Shown: positions 1 through 8,571 of the stretch, piece by piece
How the letters are laid out: each line of letters starts with the position of its first letter
How positions within the stretch are numbered: the stretch's first letter is position 1
DNA from: Serratia fonticola
GTDB taxonomy: Bacteria > Pseudomonadota > Gammaproteobacteria > Enterobacterales > Enterobacteriaceae
Direction of reading: 5' to 3'
DNA: 64,000 nucleotides
NCBI RefSeq assembly: GCF_006715025.1
Contig: NZ_VFMK01000001.1
Coordinates: forward strand, 930,001 to 994,000
Position numbers and translations under genes: made by a program
The notes under the pieces: model-generated
Seen by the model: only the letters and a program-made list of their open reading frames with translations
Told to the model about the DNA's origin: nothing
Databases searched by the model: none

Positions 1-2
1 TC

Positions 3-134
3 ACCGTCGCTGAGTTCAATATCAAAGTGGCGTCTCGGGCTATGGTGCATATCATAGGTAATACCGAGAGCGTTATTCGACCTCTGCGAAAGTACATTGG
101 ACGGCACTATGCTAAGAAGAACGGCGTTTTATGA
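3..134 (+). CDS. C-terminal end of an unknown protein (5' end outside window)
   Basis: An open frame enters from the left edge and ends with TGA at 132-134, giving about 43 residues that finish in a basic tail (RKYIGRHYAKKNGVL). I do not recognise the family. The basic C-terminus beside an HNH nuclease gene could belong to a mobile-element or DNA-binding protein, but this is a guess. The frame is supported only by being open to the edge and by ending before a clearly non-coding stretch. Confidence 0.4.
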   Translation, partial: TVAEFNIKVASRAMVHIIGNTESVIRPLRKYIGRHYAKKNGVL

Positions 135-593
135 ACAACTACGTTAAATCCCATGATAATGGCCACATTTTCCTGTATTGCACTACCCTTCGTGGTATCT
201 GTATTTGACGCAATGTTTATTGTCATTGGTATACAGTTTTATACAGGCTAACTACCGGAATCCCCCGCTTTTCTGCGCATAAAGTGTCAAGTTCACCTTC
301 ATACTTGACACTTTTCATGGTCGGACTTTACACATTGCTTTAAACCCGCATCAGCACTGGGCTAAACCGTTTTAATGGCCAGGATTTTCTTCGTTTGATG
401 CTAAGAAATGTTAAGGATTTTCAGGCATGGATGGCAAAAGTGTAAAGCGGCCATGTACCGGAATGTACCGCTTTTCGTAAGTCATCATGAAAAAGTGTCA
501 ACCCACCTAACGAAACCTCAGAATTTATAATTGGGTGAGCTGTGTCAACTGTGCGTAGTACAAGGCACTCTTAATCAGTTTTCTATTTTCGGG
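135..593. other. Non-coding stretch with inverted repeats
   Basis: No convincing gene is seen. The stretch holds a perfect 12-bp inverted repeat (separate entry) and two related segments reading accggaat...cgcttttc...aaagtgtcaa, near 254-290 and near 458-500. The GTGTCAA core therefore occurs at least three times. It sits upstream of the unknown left-edge gene's end and downstream of the HNH gene, so it is more likely mobile-element or repeat debris than a promoter for either. Confidence 0.45.
281..314. repeat. Perfect 12-bp inverted repeat
   Basis: The left arm aaagtgtcaagt (281-292) and right arm acttgacacttt (303-314) are exact reverse complements separated by 10 bp. The arms hold the motif GTGTCAA, which recurs near 492-498. 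It could be an operator, a terminator-like hairpin or an element end. There is no T-tract longer than four. Confidence 0.6.
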
Positions 594-1568
594 TTATTTT
601 GGCGTTAGGTTGACAGGAACGATTGATTCTCGCAAAAATCCCCCGTCATAATTGCAGTAACGTGGTTCTTTACGTGCATCATCTGATAATGCTATCTGAT
701 TGCCGTGGAAACGTAAGTGTCCACTGTCTAGGAGGCGGTGAAAATCTACGGCAAGAGCAATGCCATTCTCAACACTGGGAGTCCCGCCACTTGCGTGGCT
801 AATAATATGGCAAGCCTCTATGACAAGAGCGCTACCTGTGATAGCGCAGCGATATCCCCAATTTGCAAGTACATCTTGGCGGAAACGCCCCTGAGCTTTA
901 CGTATTTTAACCTTTGACCATCCATCATTTTCATACTCCCGCATTTGCAAGGTCGGGGAATATATTGATTGAGTTTTGTTTGCGTGTCCTGTTCCGCTTC
1001 GTGTGAGTTCGAAAGCATGTTGTTCAATGCCTTTTTCTGATTTTGATGTGAAAGCTGAAGAGGTATGCCCATAAGTTTTAAAGGAATCCCATAAAACTTT
1101 ACTTGGAGTTTTGCCTTGTAGAGTACACCAAACCACAAATTCCTTGCGTTCATCATCCTCAATACTCAACAGCCACGTTTGCAGGGAGCTGATAGGAGAC
1201 TCAACCTCTGTATGGCTTTTAGTTTCCACATGGCTTTTAGGAAATTGAATATTTTTCCCGCGTCGGTATGGTGGGATTTTACGAGTACCGCTGAGAGATA
1301 TTAATCCGCCGGCATTAAGCCTTGCACTCGAAAGTTGAGGTGGAGGGCCATGCGGTTTACGATTATTTATCCGTCTAAGGCGATTGGCTTCAATTGCATG
1401 CCCACTAGCAACCCATGAACGTGTTCTAGCGATGATTTCCTGTGGCCCAATCCCTTGATTTATAAGGTTGGTGATATAAATTCGTATTTGCCTTCCATAA
1501 GGTTGATTTTTCCATAAATCTGGAGAAATTTCCTCAAGCTGCTTTAAGGTGGTTCTAGGTTTGATCAC
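594..1568 (-). CDS. HNH endonuclease family protein
   Basis: A 324-residue protein whose last third is a typical HNH_2-type nuclease module: CAITG at about 241-245, ACHI with His254 and His258, then N268, D275 and H277 in the pattern ENGIALAVDFH. This arrangement is known from restriction-like and prophage nucleases that cut DNA with a divalent metal. The N-terminal 220 residues are not recognised and may bind DNA or set specificity. No methyltransferase partner lies in the visible part. The gene is visibly AT-richer than the fis-dusB block beside it and occupies a place next to fis where E. coli has yhdJ, which suggests horizontal acquisition. It could act in defence or be a mobile-element passenger. 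Confidence 0.7.
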   Translation of the reverse strand: MIKPRTTLKQLEEISPDLWKNQPYGRQIRIYITNLINQGIGPQEIIARTRSWVASGHAIEANRLRRINNRKPHGPPPQLSSARLNAGGLISLSGTRKIPPYRRGKNIQFPKSHVETKSHTEVESPISSLQTWLLSIEDDERKEFVVWCTLQGKTPSKVLWDSFKTYGHTSSAFTSKSEKGIEQHAFELTRSGTGHANKTQSIYSPTLQMREYENDGWSKVKIRKAQGRFRQDVLANWGYRCAITGSALVIEACHIISHASGGTPSVENGIALAVDFHRLLDSGHLRFHGNQIALSDDARKEPRYCNYDGGFLRESIVPVNLTPK

Positions 1569-1804
1569 GATTCACTCCCAAAAAGTATTCCCTCGGAATG
1601 CGTAAAACCTAATTTTAAAGCAGCTTATGACAACTAGCTGACAGTGAACAGTGAGTAGCTTCAGAAAATTTCCACTAAATGACATACCTCGAAAAAGGGG
1701 GCAACTTTGCAGCAAGTGGCAACCATCGGATGGAGAGTGGATGTTGCACATCTCGAGGCGATATCTTAATTATTTTTGTATGAATTTTAGCTACAGAAAT
1801 GACC

Positions 1805-1828
1805 GTGTATCACGTGGTGTATCACGTG
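1805..1828. repeat. 12-bp perfect tandem repeat
   Basis: gtgtatcacgtg occurs twice back to back (1805-1816 and 1817-1828), just before the fis terminator. Such a short duplication at the border of an accessory patch could be a scar of insertion or excision. Two copies alone cannot show this. Confidence 0.6.
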
Positions 1829-1833
1829 AAAAG

Positions 1834-1872
1834 AAAAAGGCGCTTACCAAATGAGGTAAAAGCGCCTTTTTT
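1834..1872 (-). terminator. Terminator of the dusB-fis operon
   Basis: A hairpin with arms aaaggcgctt / aagcgccttt is flanked by A- and T-runs on both sides, so it can work in both directions. It lies 22 bp beyond the fis stop codon. Confidence 0.8.
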
Positions 1873-1893
1873 CAATACGTTAACTGATTAGTA

Positions 1894-2190
1894 TCAGTTC
1901 ATGCCGTATTTTTTCAATTTCTTACGCAGTGTACCGCGGTTGATGCCCATCATCAGGGCTGCACGGGTCTGGTTGCCACGGGTGTATTGCATCACCATGT
2001 CCAACAGTGGCTGTTCAACTTCAGCCAGTACCAGCTCATACAGATCATTAACGTCTTGACCATTCAGTTGAGCAAAATAGTTCTTCAGTGCTTGCTTAAC
2101 CGAGTCACGCAGAGGCTTTTGAGTCACTTGATCCTGTGAGTTCACGGTTGAAACGGTCAGTACGTCAGAATTTACGCGTTGTTCGAACAT
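1894..2190 (-). CDS. fis: DNA-binding protein Fis
   Basis: 98 residues, the exact family length. The C-terminal helix-turn-helix (about residues 74-93, [20 protein letters not shown]) is the hallmark of Fis, the nucleoid protein that bends DNA, activates rRNA promoters and assists site-specific recombinases. The N-terminal beta-hairpin region precedes the dimer helices. It is the second gene of the dusB-fis operon, 21 bp after dusB, and is followed by a strong terminator. In enterobacteria this operon peaks at the start of exponential growth and is repressed by Fis itself. Confidence 0.98.
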
Positions 2191-2211
2191 AGTTCTGTCA
2201 GCTCTTTTTTG

Positions 2212-3177
2212 TTACGCAAGATTTTCGAAATATGCCTCCAACGCCTCCAGCTGTTCGCTGGCATCCTCTATGGCGTTGAATGTGCGCCGAAACTGGTCAT
2301 TTGGGGCATGCTCCTGTAAGTACCAGGAGACGTGCTTTCGTGCAATCCGGAATCCCTTGCCTTGGCCATAAAAGCCGTGCAATTCCCGAATATGCCCTAT
2401 CAACAAGTGCTTCACTTCGCCAAGTGGCATCGGTGGCAGCAGCTCCCCAGTGTCCAGATAATGCTGGATTTCCCGGAAGATCCAGGGTCTCCCCTGAGCA
2501 GCACGGCCTATCATCAGGGCATCAGCCCCGGTGTAGTCGAGCACTGCTCTGGCTTTATGCGGGTCAGTAATGTCGCCGTTCGCGATAATCGGAATGGAAA
2601 CATTCTGCTTAACTGCCCGAATACTGTCGTACTCCGCGTTGCCGTTAAACAGGCAGGCACGGGTTCGGCCATGAATAGTCAGGGCCTGTATACCACAATC
2701 TTCGGCCAGTTGGGCAATCTCTACACAGTTACGGTGTTCTGGCGCCCAGCCGGTACGGATCTTAAGTGTTACCGGCACATCCACCGCGTTGACTACCGCG
2801 AGGAGGATCTGTTTAACCAGATCCGGGTACTGCAGTAACGCAGACCCTGCAAGCTTCCGGTTCACTTTCTTGGCCGGGCACCCCATATTGATGTCGATGA
2901 TCTGTGCGCCGCTGGCCACATTAATGCGCGCCGCGGCGGCCATATCATCAGGATCGCATCCGGCAATTTGCACGGAGCGGATCCCTGGTTCATCACTATG
3001 CACCATACGCAGACGTGACTTATCCGTTCGCCACACCTCCGGATTGGAGGAGAGCATTTCGGATACAGCCATCCCAGCACCCATTGCATGACATAAGGTT
3101 CTGAATGGGCGATCTGTGATGCCGGCCATCGGGGCCGCAATCAGGCAATTTGTTAACTGGTGGTGTCCAATGCGCAT
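2212..3177 (-). CDS. dusB: tRNA-dihydrouridine synthase B
   Basis: 321 residues, the same length as E. coli DusB when started at the ATG at 3177 (MRIGHHQL). The longer open frame reaches 3279 but would begin upstream of the likely promoter and adds residues absent from the family, so it is rejected. The protein is an FMN TIM-barrel reductase that makes dihydrouridine in tRNA using NADPH. The family motif APMAGITDRPFR is near the N-terminus and the active-site signature GCPAKKV, with its catalytic cysteine, near residue 100. First gene of the operon with fis. Confidence 0.97.
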   Translation of the reverse strand: MRIGHHQLTNCLIAAPMAGITDRPFRTLCHAMGAGMAVSEMLSSNPEVWRTDKSRLRMVHSDEPGIRSVQIAGCDPDDMAAAARINVASGAQIIDINMGCPAKKVNRKLAGSALLQYPDLVKQILLAVVNAVDVPVTLKIRTGWAPEHRNCVEIAQLAEDCGIQALTIHGRTRACLFNGNAEYDSIRAVKQNVSIPIIANGDITDPHKARAVLDYTGADALMIGRAAQGRPWIFREIQHYLDTGELLPPMPLGEVKHLLIGHIRELHGFYGQGKGFRIARKHVSWYLQEHAPNDQFRRTFNAIEDASEQLEALEAYFENLA

Positions 3178-3208
3178 AGACAAAGAATGACCATACTGTG
3201 TCCGCAAG

Positions 3209-3243
3209 GGCGCGTATATTACGCATTTTTTCGTTGAGATGAA
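3209..3243 (-). promoter_or_regulatory. Predicted dusB-fis promoter
   Basis: Read on the minus strand, a -35 TTCATC (3238-3243) and a -10 TAATAT (3216-3221) are 16 bp apart. A GC-rich discriminator CGCGCCC follows immediately. This resembles the growth-rate-controlled fis promoter of enterobacteria. It lies about 30-65 bp upstream of the dusB start chosen here. Confidence 0.7.
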
Positions 3244-3553
3244 AGGCCAAACTTTGACCAATTTACTGCTATTTATCAATGAAAATGCGGTTCGCAGCCG
3301 TTTATGAAAATATTATAGTTATTTAACAATACCTTGGCTTAAAGTGCTTAATTTGCGTTCAGTGAAATATTCCACTTTCAACAGAATTTTATCTTTAGAC
3401 GGTGTGGTTATAAGCAGGCGATAGCAGGCATTTTGTAACATTATCAGGGTAATGCTTTGACAACGCGAAAAAAATAGCTCCCGAAAATAGCGGATAGCGG
3501 CTTTAAGGCCCCACCGCCACGCCACTGGCGCAGCGGTGAGTACCTGGCAAATA
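3244..3553. other. Intergenic region upstream of dusB
   Basis: AT-rich DNA near 3250-3420, upstream of the predicted fis promoter, is where Fis and other regulators would bind in the E. coli operon. I did not resolve individual sites. A 68-codon minus-strand frame (3319-3525) has no recognisable features and is not called. Confidence 0.4.
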
Positions 3554-4288
3554 TCAATCGACGATTACGCGACCGTTCAGCGGCTGTATCGGGCGATTGT
3601 TGTCATGATGGACTACCGAGTGGAATTGACTGATCTGCTCGGCAGAGGCGCTTACAGGCGCGTCCAGCACTAGCCAACTGACTCCCTCGGAACAGGGCGG
3701 AGTAGTCAATGAGCCGCTGAAACGGTAAAAGTTAAACTGCTTAGGCAACAGCGCGTTGATATCCACCGGTTTGTTCAATACGGCGGTCTGATCAACGGCG
3801 GTGGGCATTTGTTGCCAGGCCTGTGCCAGCTGCGGGTTGGCCTTACCTTCCTGGAACATCAGGGCTAGCACCGCCAGGGCACCGTCTTTGTCTTTGTAGA
3901 CAAAGTGGGCTTCCAGAGGGAACTGCTTACCATCGATCTCATTTTCGCTGGGGGTGTGGAAATGAAATTGCTGCAGCGTGAAAGTGTCGTTATCCAGCCG
4001 CAAGGTGTTTCCTTCGCTGACGTTGACCTGAATGGTGTGGCCATTGTTGACGATTTGCTGTTTACCCGGCTTGAAAGCCAGTTCAAGCTTGCCGTGGTGG
4101 GTTTTTAATGCGCCCTGAATATTGACAGGGGACTGATTTTTACCGGTTTCACACAGTGAGAAATCGGGGGAGAGCTTGCCCCAGTGTGCCGGGTCTTCCT
4201 GACCTTCATATCCCCAATGAGCGTGTTCGGCGGCATTGATCGAGAAGCTGGCGGCCAACAGGGCGGCAAGCAACGCTTTTCCTTTCAT
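3554..4288 (-). CDS. Periplasmic alpha-class carbonic anhydrase
   Basis: 244 residues starting at MKGKALLAALL, preceded by AAGGA at good spacing. The frame could extend to 4318, but the signal peptide begins at this ATG and likely ends near residue 20 (INAA). The enzyme converts CO2 and water to bicarbonate in the periplasm. Zinc ligands are visible as QFHFH (His109, His111) and EAHFV (His128). The substrate-pocket motif SLTTPPCSEGV is present, and Cys46 and the Cys in this motif can form the usual disulfide. It stands alone between prmA and dusB, which are adjacent in E. coli, so it is a lineage-specific insertion. Confidence 0.93.
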   Translation of the reverse strand: MKGKALLAALLAASFSINAAEHAHWGYEGQEDPAHWGKLSPDFSLCETGKNQSPVNIQGALKTHHGKLELAFKPGKQQIVNNGHTIQVNVSEGNTLRLDNDTFTLQQFHFHTPSENEIDGKQFPLEAHFVYKDKDGALAVLALMFQEGKANPQLAQAWQQMPTAVDQTAVLNKPVDINALLPKQFNFYRFSGSLTTPPCSEGVSWLVLDAPVSASAEQISQFHSVVHHDNNRPIQPLNGRVIVD

Positions 4289-4424
4289 TTCCTTATCCTT
4301 TTTAAACAAAAATGCCAATCATCCTAAGCGGGTAGCTCATGTGCTGCAGGCTACCGTCGCTCCGCGCAGGAGAATACGCCCAGCATATAAAAGGATAAAT
4401 TGAGAAATTGTTATGGGGATAAAG

Positions 4425-4461
4425 AAAACCATCGGAAGTTATTAAATTTCCGATGGTTTTT
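4425..4461 (-). terminator. Terminator after prmA (bidirectional)
   Basis: A perfect hairpin, ccatcggaa (4429-4437) and ttccgatgg (4448-4456), lies between A- and T-runs. It sits 20 bp beyond the prmA stop and upstream of the carbonic anhydrase gene. Confidence 0.8.
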
Positions 4462-4481
4462 AGCAGCAGAGAAAAATGTAA

Positions 4482-5363
4482 CTATTTGCGTTGGCCGGTG
4501 ATGCGGCACCACTCTTCGCGTTCAGCAACCGGGTCGAGATTGAACTTATCCTGGTAAGCTTCTGCGACGCTGGCGGCCTGCGTCGCCAGCACGCCAGACA
4601 GGCCAAGATAACCACCGGATTTTGGCAGAGCGCCGATCAGCGGTGCCAACTCACGCAATGGGCCTGCCAGAATATTGGCCACGACCACGTCGGCCAGCAG
4701 ATCGGCAGGCTGGTCTTTTGGCAAATACAGCTCCAAACGTTCAGACACGCCGTTACGTTGTGCGTTGTCGCGGCTGGCCTGAATGGCCTGGGGATCGATA
4801 TCAATGCCAATAGCGCGCGCAGCACCGAGTTTTAACGCGGCAATCGCCAGGATGCCGGAACCGCAACCGAAGTCGATGACGGTTTTATCCGTCAGATCCA
4901 GGCCATCCAGCCATTGCAGGCAAAGCGCCGTGGTGGGGTGTGTTCCGGTGCCGAACGCCAGGCCTGGATCGAGCATGACATTCACTGCTGACGGATCGGG
5001 CACGTCGCGCCAGCTTGGGCAAATCCACAGGCGTTCGCCAAAACGCATGGGATGGAAGTTATCCATCCATTCGCGCTCCCAGTCTTTGTCTTCCAACTGC
5101 TCGATTTTATGGCGGAAACCGATACCCAGCAGCGGATGTTGTTCCAACATGGCGACCACGTCAGCCATATCGGTCTCGGCGTCAAACAGGCCGATCACAT
5201 CGGTATCGCCCCATAGCAGGGTTTCGCCTGGCAAGGGTTCAAATACCGGGTTGTCATGGGTGTCCTGAAAGGTCACCGATACCGCGCCGCTTTCAACCAA
5301 CGCATCACTCAGGTCTTCTGCCTGGCTGCCGGTGGTGTTCAGTTTAAGTTGGATCCAAGGCAT
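4482..5363 (-). CDS. prmA: Ribosomal protein L11 methyltransferase
   Basis: 293 residues when started at MPWIQLKLN, matching the E. coli length. The open frame to 5378 adds five residues and would overlap panF, so the inner ATG is preferred. The N-terminal L11-recognition domain is followed by a Rossmann methyltransferase domain with the AdoMet motif VIDFGCGSGILAIAAL and the NPPY-like VVANILAGPL motif. PrmA trimethylates L11 in the cytoplasm. It starts 11 bp after panF ends, the same order as in E. coli (yhdT-panF-prmA). Confidence 0.97.
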   Translation of the reverse strand: MPWIQLKLNTTGSQAEDLSDALVESGAVSVTFQDTHDNPVFEPLPGETLLWGDTDVIGLFDAETDMADVVAMLEQHPLLGIGFRHKIEQLEDKDWEREWMDNFHPMRFGERLWICPSWRDVPDPSAVNVMLDPGLAFGTGTHPTTALCLQWLDGLDLTDKTVIDFGCGSGILAIAALKLGAARAIGIDIDPQAIQASRDNAQRNGVSERLELYLPKDQPADLLADVVVANILAGPLRELAPLIGALPKSGGYLGLSGVLATQAASVAEAYQDKFNLDPVAEREEWCRITGQRK

Positions 5364-5374
5364 AACAATTCTCT

Positions 5375-6820
5375 TCAAGAGGGTAAGGATGACGCCAACT
5401 GGCGTTTTTCGCCGTAGACGTTACCAAGATAAAACGCCAACAGGCTGAGTAACAGCGAAGGCACAATAGGGTGCAGCCCTGCCAGCCGCAGGTCAAAGCT
5501 GGCTAATAGCGTATAGCATAACGCACCGACAAGCATTGAGCTAAGGGCTCCCTGTGCGTTGGCTCGCTCCCAATACAGGCCCAGCACCAGCGGCCACAGA
5601 AACACGGCTTCCAGGCCGCCGAATGCCAGCAGGTTCAGCCAGATGATCATTTCCGGCGGCCGCCAGGCGGCCAATAGCACTAACAATCCGAGGATCAGCG
5701 TCGTCAGGCTGGAGAAGCGTTTGATCATCTTCTCGTTCTGCATCAGCTGCGGGCGCACGCCCAGATACATGTCTTTAATGATGGTGGCAGAAGACTGCAG
5801 CAGTTGGGCATTGATGGTTGACATGATGGCAGCCATCGGTGCGGCCAGGAAGATCCCCGCCGCGTAAGGCGGCAGCACGGTGACCATCAGCGTGGGGATC
5901 ACCTGATCGGGGATTTGTAGATCCGGGAGTACGGCACGGCCCAGGGCTCCCGCCAGGTGCATGCCAAACATCAGCACCGCGACCACGATCGTACCGAGAA
6001 TAATGCCGCGGTGCACGGCCTTGCTGTCTTTATACGAAATGCAGCGAACGGCGGTGTGTGGCAGTCCGATCACCCCGAAGCACACCAGGATCCAGAACGA
6101 AGCCATAAACGGCAGGCTGAGGATCTGATCGCCACCTTGCGGTGTGACCAGCGCCGGATCGATCTGTTGCAGCTTATCTACCGCACTGTGTAAGCCACCA
6201 GCGGCGTGGATCACGGCAATCAGCAGCAAGATTGTGCCCAACAGCATGACCAACCCCTGCATGGCGTCGTTGAGGACGCTGGCACGGAAGCCGCCAAACG
6301 CGGTATACAGCGCAATACTGACGCCAAAAATCAGCAGGCCCTTATCATAAGGAATGCCTGCCGCGGTCTCCAGCAAACGCGCACCACCGATAAACTGTAC
6401 CGTCATCGCGCCCAGGAAAGCCACAAGCAGGCTCAGGCTGGCCAGCCACACCAACAGGCGGCTCTGGTAGCGGGCAAACAGCATGTCGTTCAGCGTGATG
6501 GCGTTGTAGCGCCGCGCCAGAATGGCAAACTTTTTACCCAGTACGCCGAGCGAGAGCCAGACGGCGGGCAGTTGGATCATCGCCAGCAGCACCCAGCCAA
6601 GACCGTATTTGTAGGCGGCACCGGGGCCGCCAATAAACGAGCTGGCACTGATATAGGTGGCGGTGAGTGTCATCGCCAGCACAAAGCCGCCCATTGAGCG
6701 GTTGCCGAGGAAATATTCACTCAGGAAGTTGCCGCTCTGACGACGGCTGTAGGCATAGACTGACAGGCCAAACACCAGCAGCAGATAAGCGACCAGCGGC
6801 AGAATGACTTCAGTTTGCAT
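5375..6820 (-). CDS. panF: Sodium/pantothenate symporter
   Basis: 481 residues with about 12-13 hydrophobic spans and the sodium:solute symporter (SSF) signature around FGGFRASVLNDAMQGLVM. PanF takes up pantothenate with Na+ for coenzyme A synthesis. It overlaps the end of yhdT by 11 bp and is followed closely by prmA, the conserved enterobacterial order that supports this assignment over other SSF transporters. Confidence 0.95.
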   Translation of the reverse strand: MQTEVILPLVAYLLLVFGLSVYAYSRRQSGNFLSEYFLGNRSMGGFVLAMTLTATYISASSFIGGPGAAYKYGLGWVLLAMIQLPAVWLSLGVLGKKFAILARRYNAITLNDMLFARYQSRLLVWLASLSLLVAFLGAMTVQFIGGARLLETAAGIPYDKGLLIFGVSIALYTAFGGFRASVLNDAMQGLVMLLGTILLLIAVIHAAGGLHSAVDKLQQIDPALVTPQGGDQILSLPFMASFWILVCFGVIGLPHTAVRCISYKDSKAVHRGIILGTIVVAVLMFGMHLAGALGRAVLPDLQIPDQVIPTLMVTVLPPYAAGIFLAAPMAAIMSTINAQLLQSSATIIKDMYLGVRPQLMQNEKMIKRFSSLTTLILGLLVLLAAWRPPEMIIWLNLLAFGGLEAVFLWPLVLGLYWERANAQGALSSMLVGALCYTLLASFDLRLAGLHPIVPSLLLSLLAFYLGNVYGEKRQLASSLPS

Positions 6821-7052
6821 CGCTGTCCTCCAGGGGAATGTCGCGGAAGATGCCGCGTACCATCAGCCAGCACAGGCCGATAAACAGCAGCGGTACCAGC
6901 AGGCAGGCCATTTCGAACCAGTGTGGCAGGCCGGTGATGCCGCTTGTACTGTCTGGCAGATAGGCCGCCAGCGACCAGGCCAGCAGGTACAGCAGCGTCA
7001 GGCCCAGCGCCCAGCGTGCTTCGCGGTGAGCTTGAACAAAGCGTTGTTCCAT
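6810..7052 (-). CDS. yhdT: YhdT family inner membrane protein (DUF997)
   Basis: 80 residues with two transmembrane segments (about 15-32 and 45-66) joined by a short loop containing PDSTSGITGLPHWFE. The family is small and always lies before panF, with which it overlaps here by 11 bp. Its role is unknown; a link to PanF assembly or function is inferred only from the conserved gene pair. Confidence 0.93.
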   Translation of the reverse strand: MEQRFVQAHREARWALGLTLLYLLAWSLAAYLPDSTSGITGLPHWFEMACLLVPLLFIGLCWLMVRGIFRDIPLEDSDAN

Positions 7053-7147
7053 CCGTGCCTCCAGGGGGTTTACGGTTATGGATTGGCAAAGGAGGGGATT
7101 TTACGACAAGGGACGGTTTTGCCAAGCCGTTATGTGGCGATGTAGAT

Positions 7148-7185
7148 AAAAAAACACCGCAGAGGATCTCATGCGGTGTTTTTTA
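7148..7185 (-). terminator. Terminator after accC (bidirectional)
   Basis: The hairpin aaacaccgc ... gcggtgttt is flanked by long A- and T-runs. It lies 26 bp beyond the accC stop and before yhdT, so it separates the accBC and yhdT-panF-prmA transcripts. Confidence 0.85.
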
Positions 7186-7210
7186 TTCACACATAGCCCT
7201 TAACGGGTTA

Positions 7211-8560
7211 TCAGGTTTCTTGCAGACCCAGCTTCTTCTCCAGATAGTGGATGTTGGTGCCACCATGCTGGAAGTTTTCGTCGCTCATGATCTTCTGCTG
7301 CAGTTCAACGTTGGTTTTGATGCCGTCGATGATCAGCTCAGCCAGGGCATTCTTCATGCGGGCAATGGCCACGTCACGGTTTTCACCGTAGGTGATCAGT
7401 TTGCCGATCATGGAGTCATAGTACGGCGGTACGGTATAACCGGCGTAGATATGAGATTCCCAGCGCACACCGAAGCCACCGGGCGCATGGAAACGGGTAA
7501 TTTTGCCCGGGCTTGGCAGGAAGGTGTTCGGGTCTTCGGCGTTGATACGGCATTCTACCGCGTGGCCTTGCACCTTCACTTCTTCCTGTTTGATCGACAG
7601 CGGCTGACCGGCAGCGATACGCAACTGCTCTTTGATCAGATCCACGCCGGTAATCATTTCGGTCACCGGGTGTTCCACCTGAATACGGGTGTTCATTTCA
7701 ATGAAATAGAATTCGCCGTTTTCATACAGGAACTCGAAGGTACCTGCTCCGCGATAACCGATTTCCACACAGGCTTTTGAACAGCGCTCGCCGATATAGC
7801 GGCGCAGTTCCGGGGTGATCCCTGGTGCTGGGGCTTCTTCGACCACTTTCTGGTGGCGGCGCTGCATGGAGCAGTCACGTTCTGCCAGATAGATCGCGTT
7901 GCCCTGGCCGTCTGCCAACACCTGAATTTCGATGTGGCGTGGGTTTTCCAGGTATTTTTCCATATAGACCATGTCGTTGTTGAAAGCCGCTTTGGCTTCC
8001 GCTTTCGTCATGGTGATGGACTGTTCGAGATCTTTATCGCTGCGCACAACGCGCATACCCCGACCGCCGCCGCCGCCGGAAGCCTTGATAATCACCGGAT
8101 AACCGATACGCTTGGCGAAGGCACGGTTTTTATCCATGTCATCGGTCAGCGGGCCGTCGGAACCAGGAACACAAGGTACGCCCGCTTTTTTCATCGCGTT
8201 GATGGCAGAAACCTTATCGCCCATCAGACGGATGGTTTCTGCACGTGGGCCGATGAAAATAAAGCCTGAACGTTCAACCTGTTCGGCGAAATCAGCATTC
8301 TCGGACAGGAAACCATAGCCAGGGTGGATCGCCACGGCACCGGTGATTTCGGCGGCGGAGATGATCGCTGGAATGTTCAGATAGCTTTTGACTGAAGGAG
8401 CAGGGCCGATACAAACGGTCTCATCTGCCAGCAGTACGTGTTTCAGATCGCGATCGGCGCTTGAGTGAACGGCAACGGTTTTGATGCCCAGTTCCTTACA
8501 AGCACGCAGAATACGAAGCGCGATCTCGCCACGGTTGGCGATAACAATTTTATCAAGCAT
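7211..8560 (-). CDS. accC: Acetyl-CoA carboxylase, biotin carboxylase subunit
   Basis: 449 residues, the family length. It carboxylates biotin on AccB with ATP and bicarbonate, the first half-reaction of fatty acid synthesis. The pre-ATP-grasp domain starts MLDKIVIANRGEIALR. The ATP-grasp glycine-rich loop KASGGGGGRGMRVV is near residue 160, and the biotin carboxylase signatures YLENPRHIEIQVL and EMNTRIQVEHPVTE are intact. It lies 11 bp downstream of accB. Confidence 0.98.
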   Translation of the reverse strand: MLDKIVIANRGEIALRILRACKELGIKTVAVHSSADRDLKHVLLADETVCIGPAPSVKSYLNIPAIISAAEITGAVAIHPGYGFLSENADFAEQVERSGFIFIGPRAETIRLMGDKVSAINAMKKAGVPCVPGSDGPLTDDMDKNRAFAKRIGYPVIIKASGGGGGRGMRVVRSDKDLEQSITMTKAEAKAAFNNDMVYMEKYLENPRHIEIQVLADGQGNAIYLAERDCSMQRRHQKVVEEAPAPGITPELRRYIGERCSKACVEIGYRGAGTFEFLYENGEFYFIEMNTRIQVEHPVTEMITGVDLIKEQLRIAAGQPLSIKQEEVKVQGHAVECRINAEDPNTFLPSPGKITRFHAPGGFGVRWESHIYAGYTVPPYYDSMIGKLITYGENRDVAIARMKNALAELIIDGIKTNVELQQKIMSDENFQHGGTNIHYLEKKLGLQET

Positions 8561-8571
8561 GGTGCGCCTCG

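Larger units (their letters stand above)
1569..1893. other. Intergenic boundary between HNH gene and fis
   Basis: This stretch carries a 12-bp tandem repeat and the fis terminator (separate entries). The 204-bp open frame at 1651-1854 starts with GTG, resembles no known family and runs into the terminator, so it is not called a gene. The region marks the edge between the accessory patch and the conserved dusB-fis operon. Confidence 0.5.

Noticed and set aside
1651..1854. Possible 67-residue gene before the fis terminator
   Set aside because: GTG start, no family resemblance, contains the tandem repeat and runs into the terminator hairpin.
3319..3525. Possible 68-residue minus-strand gene upstream of dusB
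   Set aside because: No ribosome site, no recognisable motif, lies in the AT-rich regulatory region of dusB-fis.
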